A stretch of DNA of 64,000 nt from Nonomuraea spiralis (GCF_014648435.1 NZ_BMRC01000008.1:186001-250000); one strand, 5' to 3'. Shown: positions 8,267-17,746, numbered from the stretch's first letter. Translations and numbers: made by a program. The notes: a model not told the origin generated them from the sequence alone.

Positions 8267-10042
8267 ATGTTCCCGCTTCCGCCGGAGGATCGAACGCTCA
8301 GCCCGTACACCGGCTGGACCCGCGCCCACTGGGAGGCGGTGGCCGACGGGCTGCTGGCCGCGGTGGAACCGTACCGCTCGGCGGACGGGGCCGTGATCAC
8401 CCTGCCCGGACGTGAGAGCTGGTCGCGCTGCGACGGCCTGGAGGGGTACGCCCGCACGTTCCTGCTGGCCGCCTTCCGGGTGGCCGGCGGCGGCCCGGCG
8501 GAGCTGCTGGAGCCGTACGCGCGCGGTCTGGAGGCCGGGCCCGGCGTCTGGCAGCCGATCGAGGACCGTACTCAGCCCATGGTCGAGGCGGCCTCGATCG
8601 CGCTGTCCCTCTGGCTGACCCGCGAGCACCTGTGGGACCGCCTGGCCCCGGGCACCCGCGACCGGGTCGCCGCCTACCTCGCCGAGGCCCTGCGCCACGA
8701 GCCGGTGGACAACAACTGGTGGTTGTTCCCCGCCATGGTGGGCGGCTTCCTGTCGGCCGCCGGCCTGCACACCGAGGAGGCCGACGCGGCGGTGGAACGC
8801 GGCCTGGCCCGCATCGAGCCCTGGTACGCCGGCGACGGCTGGTACACCGACGGCGACAACCGCTCCTTCGACCACTACAACGGCTGGGCCATGCACCTCT
8901 ACCCGGCCCTGCTGGCCCACCTGTCCGGCAAGGGCTCCCCCGGTGACCGCCTGCGCCGCTTCCTGGAGAGCTACGCGCTCACCTTCGACCAGCAGGGCGG
9001 CATGCTCCACCAGGGCCGCTCGCTCACCTACCGCTTCGCCTCGGCGACCTCGCTCTTCGCCGGAGCCCTGCTGGAGGCCACCCCGCTCGCCCCCGGCCGG
9101 ACCCGCCGCATCGCCTCCGGCGTCCTGCGCCGCTTCCTCGACGAGGGCGCGCTCTCCGCCGAAGGGCTGCTCACGCTCGGCTGGCACGGCCCCCACGAGC
9201 CCTCGCTCCAGTCCTACTCCGGCTCGGCCTCGCCGTACTGGGCCTCGAAGGCGTTCCTCGGCCTGCTGCTGCCGGCCGATCATCCGGTGTGGACCGCGAC
9301 CGAGGAGCCGGGTCCCACCGGGCTCGCCGCGCTGCCCGGCCCCGGCCTGGTCGTCCAGAACACCGGTGACGTCGCCCTCCTTCTCAACCACGGCAGCCGG
9401 CACCACCCGGGCGACCCGCTTTACGACCGCTACGCCTACTCCACCCGTACCGGACCGACCACGCGGGTGCCCGACAACCACTTCGGCCTGGTCCGCCCGG
9501 ACGGCACGGTCACCGAGCGCGGCGCGTTCACGCCCCGGGGCGCGGGGGCGGCGGGCGACCTGGCGTGGGCCGCGTCGGCGAGCGACGGCGTGGAGAGCCT
9601 GAGCGTGATCAGGGGGGCCGTCGAGGTCCGCGTCCATCGCGTCGCGCCGGGCTCCCCGGTCCTCCAGACCGGGTGGGCGCTCGTCCCGGCCGAGCCCCCG
9701 GCCGAGCCCCCGGCCGAGCCCCCGGTCGCCGGTCCCGGCGCGCGTGTGCGGGACGGCGACGGACTGCTCTCCGAACTGGTCGCGGTACGCGGCTACACGC
9801 GGGCCCGCGTCGCCGACGATCCTGAGGGCAGCGCCTTCGGGGCCCCGGCGCTCGTACCCGTGCTGGAGGGCGTCGCCGAGGACGGCTGGGCGATCAGCAC
9901 GGCCACCCTCGTCCACGCCGACGCGGCCCCGGCCGGCGATATGCCCACGGTGGAGGTGGCGGGCGACACCGTCACGTTCACCTGGGCCGACGGGACCCGC
10001 CACGCTCGTACGGTCCCGGAGCCGGGCGGCGCCGCCCTCTGA
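8267..10042 (+). CDS. DUF2264 domain protein (probable alpha/alpha-barrel carbohydrate enzyme)
   Basis: 591 residues from ATG 8267, with GGAG 6 nt upstream; the longer in-frame start at 8195 would cover the operator. The N-terminal two thirds match the DUF2264 pattern: WSRCDGLEGYART, DNNWWLFPAM, GWYTDGDNRSFDHYNGWAM and SGSASPYWASKAF, which suggest a toroid of helices as in unsaturated glucuronyl hydrolases. The C-terminal third looks beta-rich. There is no signal peptide, so it would act on imported sugar in the cytoplasm. An AEPP unit is repeated three times near residue 480. It is divergent from the regulator and shares the cluster with the importer. Function is not established for the family, as far as I know. 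Confidence 0.8.
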   Translation: MFPLPPEDRTLSPYTGWTRAHWEAVADGLLAAVEPYRSADGAVITLPGRESWSRCDGLEGYARTFLLAAFRVAGGGPAELLEPYARGLEAGPGVWQPIEDRTQPMVEAASIALSLWLTREHLWDRLAPGTRDRVAAYLAEALRHEPVDNNWWLFPAMVGGFLSAAGLHTEEADAAVERGLARIEPWYAGDGWYTDGDNRSFDHYNGWAMHLYPALLAHLSGKGSPGDRLRRFLESYALTFDQQGGMLHQGRSLTYRFASATSLFAGALLEATPLAPGRTRRIASGVLRRFLDEGALSAEGLLTLGWHGPHEPSLQSYSGSASPYWASKAFLGLLLPADHPVWTATEEPGPTGLAALPGPGLVVQNTGDVALLLNHGSRHHPGDPLYDRYAYSTRTGPTTRVPDNHFGLVRPDGTVTERGAFTPRGAGAAGDLAWAASASDGVESLSVIRGAVEVRVHRVAPGSPVLQTGWALVPAEPPAEPPAEPPVAGPGARVRDGDGLLSELVAVRGYTRARVADDPEGSAFGAPALVPVLEGVAEDGWAISTATLVHADAAPAGDMPTVEVAGDTVTFTWADGTRHARTVPEPGGAAL

Positions 10043-10057
10043 CCGGCCGCGCGCCGG

Positions 10058-10783
10058 TCAGGACAGGAAGGCGCGCAGGAGCGCGGCCGTGCCCTCCAGG
10101 TGCTCGGCCATCGCCCGGCGGGCCGCGTCCGGGTCGCCCGCCAGGATGGCGTCCACGATGGCCCGGTGCTGGGCGGCGGCGTGTTCGATGTTGACCTGGA
10201 GCATCGGGATCGCGTTCAGCAGGTCGCTCACCCGCGAACGGGCGTCGGCGCACGTCGTGGCCAGCAGCGTCGAGCCGGTCAGCTCGGCGATCGACAGGTG
10301 GAAGGCCGTGTCGAGGCGCCGGTAGTCCTCCAGCGGCGCCTCGTTCAGCTCGGTCAGCCGGCGCAGCAGCACCTCCCGTTTGTCGGGCGTGAGCTCGGAG
10401 GTGGCCAGCACCTGCGCCGCCCCGCACTCGACCGCCAGGCGGAAGGTGAGCGCGTCCGACAACTCGGCCATGCCCATGTCGGCCACCGCCTGCCGCAGGT
10501 CGCCCGCGTCGGGGCGGGGCGGGACGTAGGTGACGAACGCGCCGCCGTACCGGCCGCGCCGCACGTCGAGGTAGCCCGCGTCCTGGAGGGCGCGGATGGC
10601 CTCGCGCAGGGTGACCCTGCTGATGCCCAGCCGCACGGCGAGCTCGCGCTCGGGCGGCAGCTTGTCGCCGTACGCGACCACGCCCAGCTTGATCGCCTGG
10701 AGCAGCCGTTCCACGGTCTCCTCGAAGGCGTTTCCCGCCCTGACCGGGCGCAGCACTGTCATCAAACGCGCCGAATCGTCCAA
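10058..10783 (-). CDS. GntR-family regulator, FCD (FadR) subfamily
   Basis: 241 residues if started at TTG 10783, which has GAGG 5 nt upstream. TTG 10804 and ATG 10762 are alternatives; 10804 would overlap the candidate -35 box of the divergent operon. The N-terminal winged helix is typical (KLPPERELAVRLGISRVTLREAIRALQDAG). The C-terminal all-helical FCD ligand domain has the metal/ligand residues in LDTAFHLSIAE and EHAAAQHRAIVDAI. It is divergent from the gamma-glutamyl catabolic operon and most likely represses it, with a pathway amine or derivative as ligand. That assignment is by position. Confidence 0.88.
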   Translation of the reverse strand: MDDSARLMTVLRPVRAGNAFEETVERLLQAIKLGVVAYGDKLPPERELAVRLGISRVTLREAIRALQDAGYLDVRRGRYGGAFVTYVPPRPDAGDLRQAVADMGMAELSDALTFRLAVECGAAQVLATSELTPDKREVLLRRLTELNEAPLEDYRRLDTAFHLSIAELTGSTLLATTCADARSRVSDLLNAIPMLQVNIEHAAAQHRAIVDAILAGDPDAARRAMAEHLEGTAALLRAFLS

Positions 10784-10797
10784 GGTGTCCTCAGGTC

Positions 10798-10886
10798 TTG
10801 ACAAGCGATCCCGGCATGCACATCAATGGTCTGAGACTAGCCCAATCAACGGGAAAGCGCTTCAGAGCAGATCGGAGCGACCTAGG
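10798..10886 (+). promoter_or_regulatory. Promoter/operator region of the gamma-glutamyl amine operon
   Basis: A TTGACA box is at 10798-10803. TGGTCTGAGACTA at 10827-10839 is a 13-bp palindrome with one mismatched pair, close to the TNGTNNNACNA type recognised by FadR-family regulators. Further on, GAAAGCGCTTC at 10853-10863 contains the palindrome AAGCGCTT, resembling LacI-family operators. I see no convincing -10 box. Confidence 0.5.
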
Positions 10887-12257
10887 GTGAGCGAACGAGC
10901 GGGCTCCGGACTCCTGTCCGTCGAGGAACTGCGGGACGAGGTCGCGGCCGGGCGCATCGACACCGTGCTGCTCGCCATCGCCGACATGCAGGGCAGGTTG
11001 CAGGGCAAACGTCTCTCCGCGCGGTACTTTCTGGACGAGGTGCTGCATCACGGCTCCGAGGGGTGCAACTACCTGCTCGCGGTCGACGTGGACATGAACA
11101 CCGTCTCCGGCTACGACATGTCCTCCTGGGATCGAGGCTACGGCGACTTCGCGATGAAACCCGACCTGTCCACCCTGCGCCGGGTCCCCTGGCAGGACGG
11201 CACCGCGCTGGTCATGGCCGACCTGGCCTGGGAGGAGGGCGGCGAGGTCACCGCCTCCCCGCGCCAGATCCTGCGCCGGCAGCTGGCCCGCCTGGCCGAG
11301 CGCGGCCTGACCGCCCACGTGGGCACCGAGCTGGAGTTCGTGGTCTACGACGACAGCTACGAGGAGGCGTGGCGGCGCGCCTACCGCGACCTGTCCCCCG
11401 CCAACCTCTACAACGTCGACTACTCCCTCCTCGGCACGGCCCGCGTCGAGCCGCTGCTGCGCCGCATCAGGCGCGACATGGAGGGCGCCGGCATGTACGT
11501 CGAGTCCGCCAAGGGCGAGTGCAACCTCGGCCAGCACGAGATCGCCTTCCGCTACGACGAGGCCCTGCGCACCTGCGACAACCACTCGATCTACAAGAAC
11601 GGCGCCAAGGAGATCGCCGCCCAGGAGGGCCGGTCGATCACCTTCATGGCCAAGCCGAACCAGCGTGAGGGCAACTCCTGCCACATCCACATCTCGCTGC
11701 GCGGCCCCGGCGGCGAGCCGGTGATGGCGGGCGAGGGCCCGTACGGGCTCTCGCCGCTGGGCGCCCGCTTCATCGCCGGTCAGCTCGCCGGCCTGCGTGA
11801 ACTCACCCTGCTGTACGCGCCCAACGTCAACTCCTACAAGCGCTACGTGCCCGGCAGCTTCGCCCCGACGGCGGTCAAGTGGGGCGTCGACAACCGCACC
11901 TGCTCGCTGCGGCTGGTGGGCCATGGGCTGTCGCTGCGGGTGGAGAACCGGGTGCCGGGCGGCGACGTCAATCCGTACCTGGCGGTGTCGGCACTGATCG
12001 CGGCCGGGCTGCACGGCATCGACCAGGAGCTGCCGCTGGAGGACGCCTTCGAGGGCAACGCCTACGACTCCGGCGCCGAGACCGTGCCCCACACGCTGCG
12101 GGACGCGCTCGTGCTGTTCGAGGGGTCGAAGCTGGCCAGGGAGACGTTCGGCGACGACGTGGTCGAGCACTACGCGAACAACGCGCGCGTGGAACTGGCC
12201 GCCTTCGACGCGGCGGTGACGGACTGGGAGCTGTTCCGTGGTTTCGAGCGAATGTGA
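10887..12257 (+). CDS. Glutamine-synthetase-like gamma-glutamyl-amine ligase (PuuA/GlnA3 type)
   Basis: 456 residues from GTG 10887 (GGAG 9 nt upstream). The glutamine synthetase fold is clear: VGTELEFVVYDD and ESAKGECNLGQHE carry metal-binding Glu residues, and HIHISLRGPGG, KRYVPGSFAPT and RVENRVPGGDVNPY are ATP/glutamate-site motifs. Housekeeping GlnA motifs such as the adenylylation loop are missing. Neighbours are an aldehyde dehydrogenase, an SDR and a gamma-glutamyl hydrolase, the set used in the Puu pathway, where an amine is glutamylated, oxidised and then released. The enzyme therefore probably glutamylates a polyamine or another primary amine (compare Streptomyces GlnA3 and GlnA4). 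The exact amine cannot be read from the sequence. Confidence 0.87.
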   Translation: MSERAGSGLLSVEELRDEVAAGRIDTVLLAIADMQGRLQGKRLSARYFLDEVLHHGSEGCNYLLAVDVDMNTVSGYDMSSWDRGYGDFAMKPDLSTLRRVPWQDGTALVMADLAWEEGGEVTASPRQILRRQLARLAERGLTAHVGTELEFVVYDDSYEEAWRRAYRDLSPANLYNVDYSLLGTARVEPLLRRIRRDMEGAGMYVESAKGECNLGQHEIAFRYDEALRTCDNHSIYKNGAKEIAAQEGRSITFMAKPNQREGNSCHIHISLRGPGGEPVMAGEGPYGLSPLGARFIAGQLAGLRELTLLYAPNVNSYKRYVPGSFAPTAVKWGVDNRTCSLRLVGHGLSLRVENRVPGGDVNPYLAVSALIAAGLHGIDQELPLEDAFEGNAYDSGAETVPHTLRDALVLFEGSKLARETFGDDVVEHYANNARVELAAFDAAVTDWELFRGFERM

Positions 12258-12265
12258 CGGTAGGA

Positions 12266-13609
12266 ATGAAGATCGTTAATCCGGCCACGGAAGAGGTCGT
12301 CGCCGAGGTCGAGATGGCCGACGCGGCGGAGGTCGACCGGGCGGTGGAGCGGGCCGCGAAGGCGTACCGGAGCTGGCGGGAGGTGGCGCCGGGCGACCGG
12401 GCGCGGCTGCTGCGCCGGTTCGCCGACCTGGTGGACGCCCACGGCGAGGAGCTGGCCCGACTGGAGCTGGACAACGCCGGGCACCCGATCGGCAACGCGC
12501 GCTGGGCCGCCGGGGCCGTCCGCGACGTGCTGCACTTCTACGCCGCCGCCCCCGAGCGCAACCACGGCAAGCAGATCCCGGTGCCCGGCGGCGTGGACAT
12601 CACCTTCCAGGAGCCGCTGGGCGTGGTGGGCGTCATCGTGCCGTGGAACTTCCCGATGCTGATCATGTCGTGGGGCGTGGCCCCCGCGCTGGCGGCGGGC
12701 AACACGGTGATCGTCAAGCCGGCGGAGTGGACCCCGCTCACGGCGTTGAGGCTGGCCGAGCTGGCCCTCGCGGCGGGCCTGCCCGAGGGGGTGCTCCAGG
12801 TGCTGCCCGGCGAGGGAGAGGTCGCCGGGGCCCGGCTGGTGGAGCATCCCGGCGTGGCGAAGATCGTGTTCACCGGCTCGACCGAGGTGGGCAAGGAGAT
12901 CGCCGCGAAGGCGGCGGCGCAGGTCAAGCGGGTGACGCTGGAGCTCGGCGGCAAGTCCGCAAATATCGTCTTCGCCGACTCGGATCTCGAAAAAGCGGCA
13001 AAAACCGCTCCTTATGCGGTCTTCGATAACTCCGGTCAGGACTGCTGCGCGCGCTCGCGCATCCTAGTCCAGGCCGAGGCGTACGACGAGTTCCTGGAAC
13101 GCCTGTCGGCGGCGGTGCGCGGCGTCAAGGTCGGCGACCCGCTCGACGAGTCCACCGAGATGGGCCCGCTGATCAGCGCCGAGCACCTGGAACGGGTCCG
13201 GGGCTTCGTCGAGGGCACGCCCTTCCTCCAGGGCGACTGCCCCCAAGGCAAGGGCTACTGGTTCCCGCCGACCGTGCTCACCTCGCAGGTCACCGACCGC
13301 GCCTTCACCGAGGAGATCTTCGGTCCCGTCGTGTCGGTGGTCCCGTTCACCGACGAGGCGGAGGCCGTACGCATCGCCAACGACACCCCGTACGGGCTGA
13401 GCGGGTCCATCTGGACCCGCGACGTCGGGCGGGCGCTGCGCGTGGCCCGCGCGGTGGAGTCGGGCGCCCTGTCGGTGAACTCGCACTCCTCGGTGCGCTA
13501 CTGGACCCCGTTCGGCGGCTTCAAGCAGTCCGGACTCGGCCGCGAGCTCGGCCCCGACGCCCTGACGGCCTTCACCGAGACCAAGAACGTCTTCATCTCA
13601 TGGGAGTGA
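12266..13609 (+). CDS. NAD(P)-dependent aldehyde dehydrogenase (gamma-glutamyl-aminoaldehyde type)
   Basis: 447 residues from ATG 12266; GTG 12254, overlapping the ligase stop, is an in-frame alternative. It has the ALDH signatures: VIVPWNFPMLIMSW, the nucleotide-binding FTGSTEVGKEI, catalytic Glu in VTLELGGKSANIVF and nucleophile Cys in SGQDCCARSRI. It is 8 bp downstream of the ligase, so co-transcribed. In the Puu scheme it would oxidise the gamma-glutamylated aldehyde to the acid. At 447 residues it is a little shorter than the usual 480-500; the N-terminus begins directly at the KIVNPATEE strand. Confidence 0.92.
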   Translation: MKIVNPATEEVVAEVEMADAAEVDRAVERAAKAYRSWREVAPGDRARLLRRFADLVDAHGEELARLELDNAGHPIGNARWAAGAVRDVLHFYAAAPERNHGKQIPVPGGVDITFQEPLGVVGVIVPWNFPMLIMSWGVAPALAAGNTVIVKPAEWTPLTALRLAELALAAGLPEGVLQVLPGEGEVAGARLVEHPGVAKIVFTGSTEVGKEIAAKAAAQVKRVTLELGGKSANIVFADSDLEKAAKTAPYAVFDNSGQDCCARSRILVQAEAYDEFLERLSAAVRGVKVGDPLDESTEMGPLISAEHLERVRGFVEGTPFLQGDCPQGKGYWFPPTVLTSQVTDRAFTEEIFGPVVSVVPFTDEAEAVRIANDTPYGLSGSIWTRDVGRALRVARAVESGALSVNSHSSVRYWTPFGGFKQSGLGRELGPDALTAFTETKNVFISWE

Positions 13610-13696
13610 ACCTGACGCAGTGAGCGGAGTGAAGGGCTGAGGAACGAAGCACTTCGCGAAGCGAATGAGGAAGGTGAACGACCGATCGGACAGGGA

Positions 13697-14470
13697 GTGA
13701 ACACAGTGCAGCGTTTGCAGGACCGTGTGGCCGTCATCACCGGCGCGGGCAGCGGCATCGGGCTGGCCACGGCCCGCCGGTTCGCGCAGGAGGGCGCGAA
13801 GGTCGTCTGCGTGGACATCGACGAGGAGGCGGGCGGCAAGGCCGCGACCGAGGTCGGCGGCCTCTTCGTCAAGGCCGACGTGACCGTCGAGGACGACGTC
13901 GTCCGGATGTTCGCCACGGCCCACGAGACCTACGGCAGCGTGGACATCGCCTTCAACAACGCCGGCATCTCCCCGCCCGACGACGACTCGATCCTGGAGA
14001 CCGGCATCGACGCCTGGCGCCGCGTCCAGGAAGTGAACCTGACCAGCGTCTACCTGTGCTGCAAGCACGCCATCCCGTACATGCGGCGGCAGGGCAAGGG
14101 CTCGATCGTCAACACCGCCTCGTTCGTGGCGGTGATGGGGTCGGCCACGTCGCAGATCTCGTACACGGCCTCCAAGGGCGGGGTGCTGGCGATGTCGCGC
14201 GAGCTGGGCGTGCAGTTCGCCCGCGAGGGCATCCGGGTCAACGCGCTGTGCCCGGGGCCGGTGAACACGCCGCTGCTGCAGGAGTTGTTCGCCAAGGACC
14301 CCGAGCGGGCCCAGCGGCGTCTGGTGCACATCCCGGTGGGCCGCTTCGCCGAGGCGTCGGAGATCGCCGCCGCGGTGGCGTTCCTGGCCAGCGACGACGC
14401 CTCGTTCATCACGGGGGCGGAGTTCCTGGTGGACGGCGGCATCTCCGGCGCGTACGTGACGCCGCTGTGA
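13697..14470 (+). CDS. Short-chain dehydrogenase/reductase
   Basis: 257 residues from GTG 13697, with CAGGGA just upstream. Classical SDR: the cofactor motif TGAGSGIG at residues about 15-22, NNAG, a catalytic Ser in NTASFVAV, YTASKGG with Tyr and Lys, and PGPVNTPL. It probably oxidises an alcohol or reduces a carbonyl intermediate in the amine pathway. The 87-bp gap after the aldehyde dehydrogenase contains the perfect palindrome CTTCGCGAAG but no T-run, so transcription probably continues. Its stop overlaps the start of the PuuD-like gene (GTGA). Confidence 0.9.
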   Translation: MNTVQRLQDRVAVITGAGSGIGLATARRFAQEGAKVVCVDIDEEAGGKAATEVGGLFVKADVTVEDDVVRMFATAHETYGSVDIAFNNAGISPPDDDSILETGIDAWRRVQEVNLTSVYLCCKHAIPYMRRQGKGSIVNTASFVAVMGSATSQISYTASKGGVLAMSRELGVQFAREGIRVNALCPGPVNTPLLQELFAKDPERAQRRLVHIPVGRFAEASEIAAAVAFLASDDASFITGAEFLVDGGISGAYVTPL

Positions 14471-15156
14471 CCCGTCCGGTCATCGGGATCACGACGTACG
14501 TGGAGCCCGCCCGGTTCACCGTGTGGGACCTGCCCGTCGCGCTCCTGCCGTACATGTACGTCGAGAAGATCGTCCAGGCCGGCGGGCAGCCCGTGTTGCT
14601 GCCGCCGGCCGGCGACCCCGCCCTGGTCGTGGGGCGCCTCGACGGTCTCGTCCTGGCCGGCGGCGGCGACGTCGACCCGGCCAGGTACGCCCAGGCGCCA
14701 CACGAGCGCACCGGTTACGTCCGGGAGTTCCGGGACGCGGCCGAGTTCGCCCTCCTCGCGGCGGCCCTGGAGGCGGGGCTGCCGTTCCTGGGTGTGTGCC
14801 GCGGCCTCCAGGTGCTCAACGTCCTGCTCGGCGGCAGCCTGCACCAGCACCTGCCCGACGTGGTGGGACACACGGGCCACGCCCCCGAGCCCGGCGCGTT
14901 CGGCCACCTGCCGGTCACGCCCGTCCCCGGCAGCCGCCTGGCCAAGGCGCTCGGCACGGACGCGGTGACCGTCCCGCACTATCACCACCAGGCGATCGAC
15001 CGGCTCGCTCCCGGGCTCGCGGTGACCGCCACGGCCGCCGACGGCACGATCGAGGCGGTGGAACTGGACGGCGGGGGGTTCGCGGCGGCGGTCCAGTGGC
15101 ACCCGGAGGCGGGCGACGGAGTGGCGCTCTTCGAGGCGCTCACGGCGGCCTGCTGA
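14467..15156 (+). CDS. Gamma-glutamyl-gamma-aminobutyrate hydrolase family protein (PuuD-like class I amidotransferase)
   Basis: 229 residues from GTG 14467, overlapping the SDR stop by 4 bp. It has the class I glutamine amidotransferase/hydrolase layout: nucleophile Cys in FLGVCRGLQVLN, catalytic His and Glu in QWHPEAG, and VLAGGGDVDP near the substrate loop. In the Puu pathway PuuD splits the gamma-glutamyl amide to release glutamate and GABA or an equivalent. It is the last gene of the operon. The 189 bp that follow (15157-15345) contain no gene and should hold the promoter of the M4 peptidase. Confidence 0.9.
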   Translation: MTRPVIGITTYVEPARFTVWDLPVALLPYMYVEKIVQAGGQPVLLPPAGDPALVVGRLDGLVLAGGGDVDPARYAQAPHERTGYVREFRDAAEFALLAAALEAGLPFLGVCRGLQVLNVLLGGSLHQHLPDVVGHTGHAPEPGAFGHLPVTPVPGSRLAKALGTDAVTVPHYHHQAIDRLAPGLAVTATAADGTIEAVELDGGGFAAAVQWHPEAGDGVALFEALTAAC

Positions 15157-15345
15157 GACCGTTACTGGAAAGCTTCTTTACCTTTTCTGCGCCCAAAAAT
15201 CGCATGAAAGGCCAGTTCAGGGGGCCATACCACGGCGTTATAGGAACTTTGTTGGGTACCGGCTCCCGCCATCCCGGTGTCACCCTGTGTTCATCCCCAG
15301 CCGGCCGGGGCTCTTCCACTCCACACCCCCCTGAGGAGCCAGAGA

Positions 15346-17673
15346 GTGAACCCCAAACTCAGGTTGGGGGCTGCCGCAATGCTCGCGCTAGCCCTGACCA
15401 CCAGCTCGCTGGTGGGCGCCACGAGCGCCACAGCCCAAGCGTCGCAGGTGGCCGATCCTCCCAGCCCCGACGACCGCAGGAACGCGATCGCGACCGCACA
15501 CAGCGCGATCCTGGCCGACTCGGCGGCACTGCTGGCCTCCGAGCAGGACACGTTCACGCTGACGTCGACTGTCGGAGGCGTCCGCGGCCTGCAGTACCTG
15601 ACCTACGCCCGTACGTACGCGGGCCTGCCCGTATACGGCGGTGACGTGGTCGTCGCCACGGACGCCTCCGGCGCGGTGGTCGACAACGTCGCCACCGGAC
15701 AGCGCACCAAGATCGGGATCAGCACCAAGGCGAAGGTGACCGCGGCCGCCGCGGGAGTGACGGCCAGGGCCAAGGTGGCCCGGGTCGAGACCGTCGCCAC
15801 GCCGGTGCTGTCCGTCCACGCCGCCACGACCACGCCGCGGCTGGCCTGGGAGGTCCTGGTCACCGGCGCCACCGCGACCGGTCACGAGACCAAGCTCCAC
15901 GTCTACGTGGACGCCCTCACCGGCAAGGTCATCGACTCCTGGGACGAGGTGCGCGACGGCACCGGCAACAGCTACTACGTCGGCACCGTCACCATCGACA
16001 CCAGCCCCTCGTACACGATGCGCGACCCCCGCAGAAGCGGCGTCGCGTGCGGCGGCCAGAACGGCTCGCCGTACACGAAGACCACCGACACCTGGGGCAA
16101 CGGCTCGGGCACGAACCTGGAGACCGCCTGCGTCGACGCGCTCTACGCCGCGCAGCGGGAATGGGACATGCTGAGCGCCTGGCTCGGCCGCAGCGGCATC
16201 AACGGCCAGGGCGGCGGTTACCCGGCCCGCGTCGGCCTGGCCGACGTCAACGCCTACTGGAACGGCCAGTACGGCTCCTTCGGCCACAACTCCGCCAACT
16301 CCCAGCAGCTCACGTCGATGGACGTCGTCGGCCACGAGTTCGGCCACGGCATCTTCCAGTTCACCAGCGGCGGCTCGGGCAGCGGCAACGAGGCCGGCGG
16401 CATGAACGAGTCCACCGGCGACATCTTCGGCGCGCTCACCGAGGCGTACGCCAACAACCCCAACGACCCGCCGGACTACCTGGTCGGCGAAGAGGTCAAC
16501 CTCTCCGGGTCCGGGCCGATCCGCAACATGTACAACCCGGGGGCCCTGAGCCACCCCAACTGCTACAGCACCGCCATCCCGAACACCGAGGTGCACGCGG
16601 CGGCCGGCCCGCAGAACCACTGGTTCTACCTCGTGGCCGAGGGCACCAACCCCTCGGGCAAGCCCGCGAGCACCCGCTGCGACAACGGCGCCGCGATCAC
16701 CGGCATCGGCATCCGCAAGGCCGGTGAGGTCTTCATGTCCACGCTGAACTCGAAGACGCAGCCGTGGACGCACGCCAAGGCCAGGGTCGCGAGCCTCCAG
16801 GCGGCCAAGACCCTGTACCCGGGCAGCTGCACCGAGTTCAACGTGGTCAAGAACGCCTGGGACGGCGTCAGCGTACGGGCCCAGTCCGGCGAGCCGACCT
16901 GCACCCAGGGCAGCAACGACTTCTCGGTCACCCTGAACCCCGCCTCCGGCAGCGTCACTCCGGGCCAGAGCACCACGACCACGGTCAGCACCACCGTGAC
17001 CAGCGGTTCGGCGCAGTCGATCACCTTGCGGACCGGCACCCTGCCGGCCGGCGTGACCGCCTCGTTCAGCCCGGCCACGATCACCGCGGGGCAGAGCTCC
17101 ACGCTGACGATCAACACCTCGGCGAGCAGCCCGCAGGGCGGCAACCCGATCGCGATCACGGCCGACGGCGCCGACGTCGACCGGCAGGCCACCTACAACC
17201 TGCAGATCGGGCAGAGCTCGCCGAACGACTACGCGTTCGCCGTGACCCCGTCGTCGGCCTCGGTCCAGGCCGGTCAGTCGGCCAGCGCCACGGTCAACAC
17301 GCAGGTCACCGCCGGCCAGGCGCAGAGCATCGCCCTGTCGGCGAGCAACGTGCCCTCGGGCGTGACGGTCAGCTTCAGCCCGTCCACGATCACCGCCGGG
17401 CAGTCGTCCACGGTGACGTTCGCGACCACGAGCGGCGTGACGCCGAGCACGTACACGATCAGCCTGAACGCCGACGGCGCGAGCGCCGACCACTCGACCT
17501 CGTTCAGCCTGACGGTGGGCGGCGGCCAGGGCACCACGTGGCAGACCTACACGGCCTACACGGCCGGGCAGACCGTCACGTACCAGGGCACCAGCTACCG
17601 ATGCCTGCAGTCTCACACGAGCCTGCCGGGCTGGGAGCCGCCCAACGTGCCCGCCCTCTGGCAGCCGGTCTGA
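15346..17673 (+). CDS. Secreted M4 (thermolysin-family) metalloprotease with Ig-like repeats and a chitin-binding module
   Basis: 775 residues from GTG 15346, with GAGGAG 7 nt upstream. Order: signal peptide (1-34), FTP-type propeptide (about 50-190), M4 catalytic domain with zinc motif HEFGH (His330, Glu331, His334) and a third ligand near Glu355 in GGMNESTGD, then NHWFYLVAEG. Next are two Ig-like repeats (about 525-620 and 627-725) and a CBM5/12-type chitin-binding domain (about 727-775) with SYRCLQSHTSLPGWEPP. It is exported and probably degrades protein associated with chitin or cell walls. The second Ig-like repeat and the CBM are nearly identical to those of the next gene. Confidence 0.93.
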   Translation: MNPKLRLGAAAMLALALTTSSLVGATSATAQASQVADPPSPDDRRNAIATAHSAILADSAALLASEQDTFTLTSTVGGVRGLQYLTYARTYAGLPVYGGDVVVATDASGAVVDNVATGQRTKIGISTKAKVTAAAAGVTARAKVARVETVATPVLSVHAATTTPRLAWEVLVTGATATGHETKLHVYVDALTGKVIDSWDEVRDGTGNSYYVGTVTIDTSPSYTMRDPRRSGVACGGQNGSPYTKTTDTWGNGSGTNLETACVDALYAAQREWDMLSAWLGRSGINGQGGGYPARVGLADVNAYWNGQYGSFGHNSANSQQLTSMDVVGHEFGHGIFQFTSGGSGSGNEAGGMNESTGDIFGALTEAYANNPNDPPDYLVGEEVNLSGSGPIRNMYNPGALSHPNCYSTAIPNTEVHAAAGPQNHWFYLVAEGTNPSGKPASTRCDNGAAITGIGIRKAGEVFMSTLNSKTQPWTHAKARVASLQAAKTLYPGSCTEFNVVKNAWDGVSVRAQSGEPTCTQGSNDFSVTLNPASGSVTPGQSTTTTVSTTVTSGSAQSITLRTGTLPAGVTASFSPATITAGQSSTLTINTSASSPQGGNPIAITADGADVDRQATYNLQIGQSSPNDYAFAVTPSSASVQAGQSASATVNTQVTAGQAQSIALSASNVPSGVTVSFSPSTITAGQSSTVTFATTSGVTPSTYTISLNADGASADHSTSFSLTVGGGQGTTWQTYTAYTAGQTVTYQGTSYRCLQSHTSLPGWEPPNVPALWQPV

Positions 17674-17746
17674 CCAGCACGACCTGGGCGGCCACGCCGG
17701 GGTGGCCGCCCAACCCCCTTGGAGCCCCCTTGAGGAGCCACAGAAC

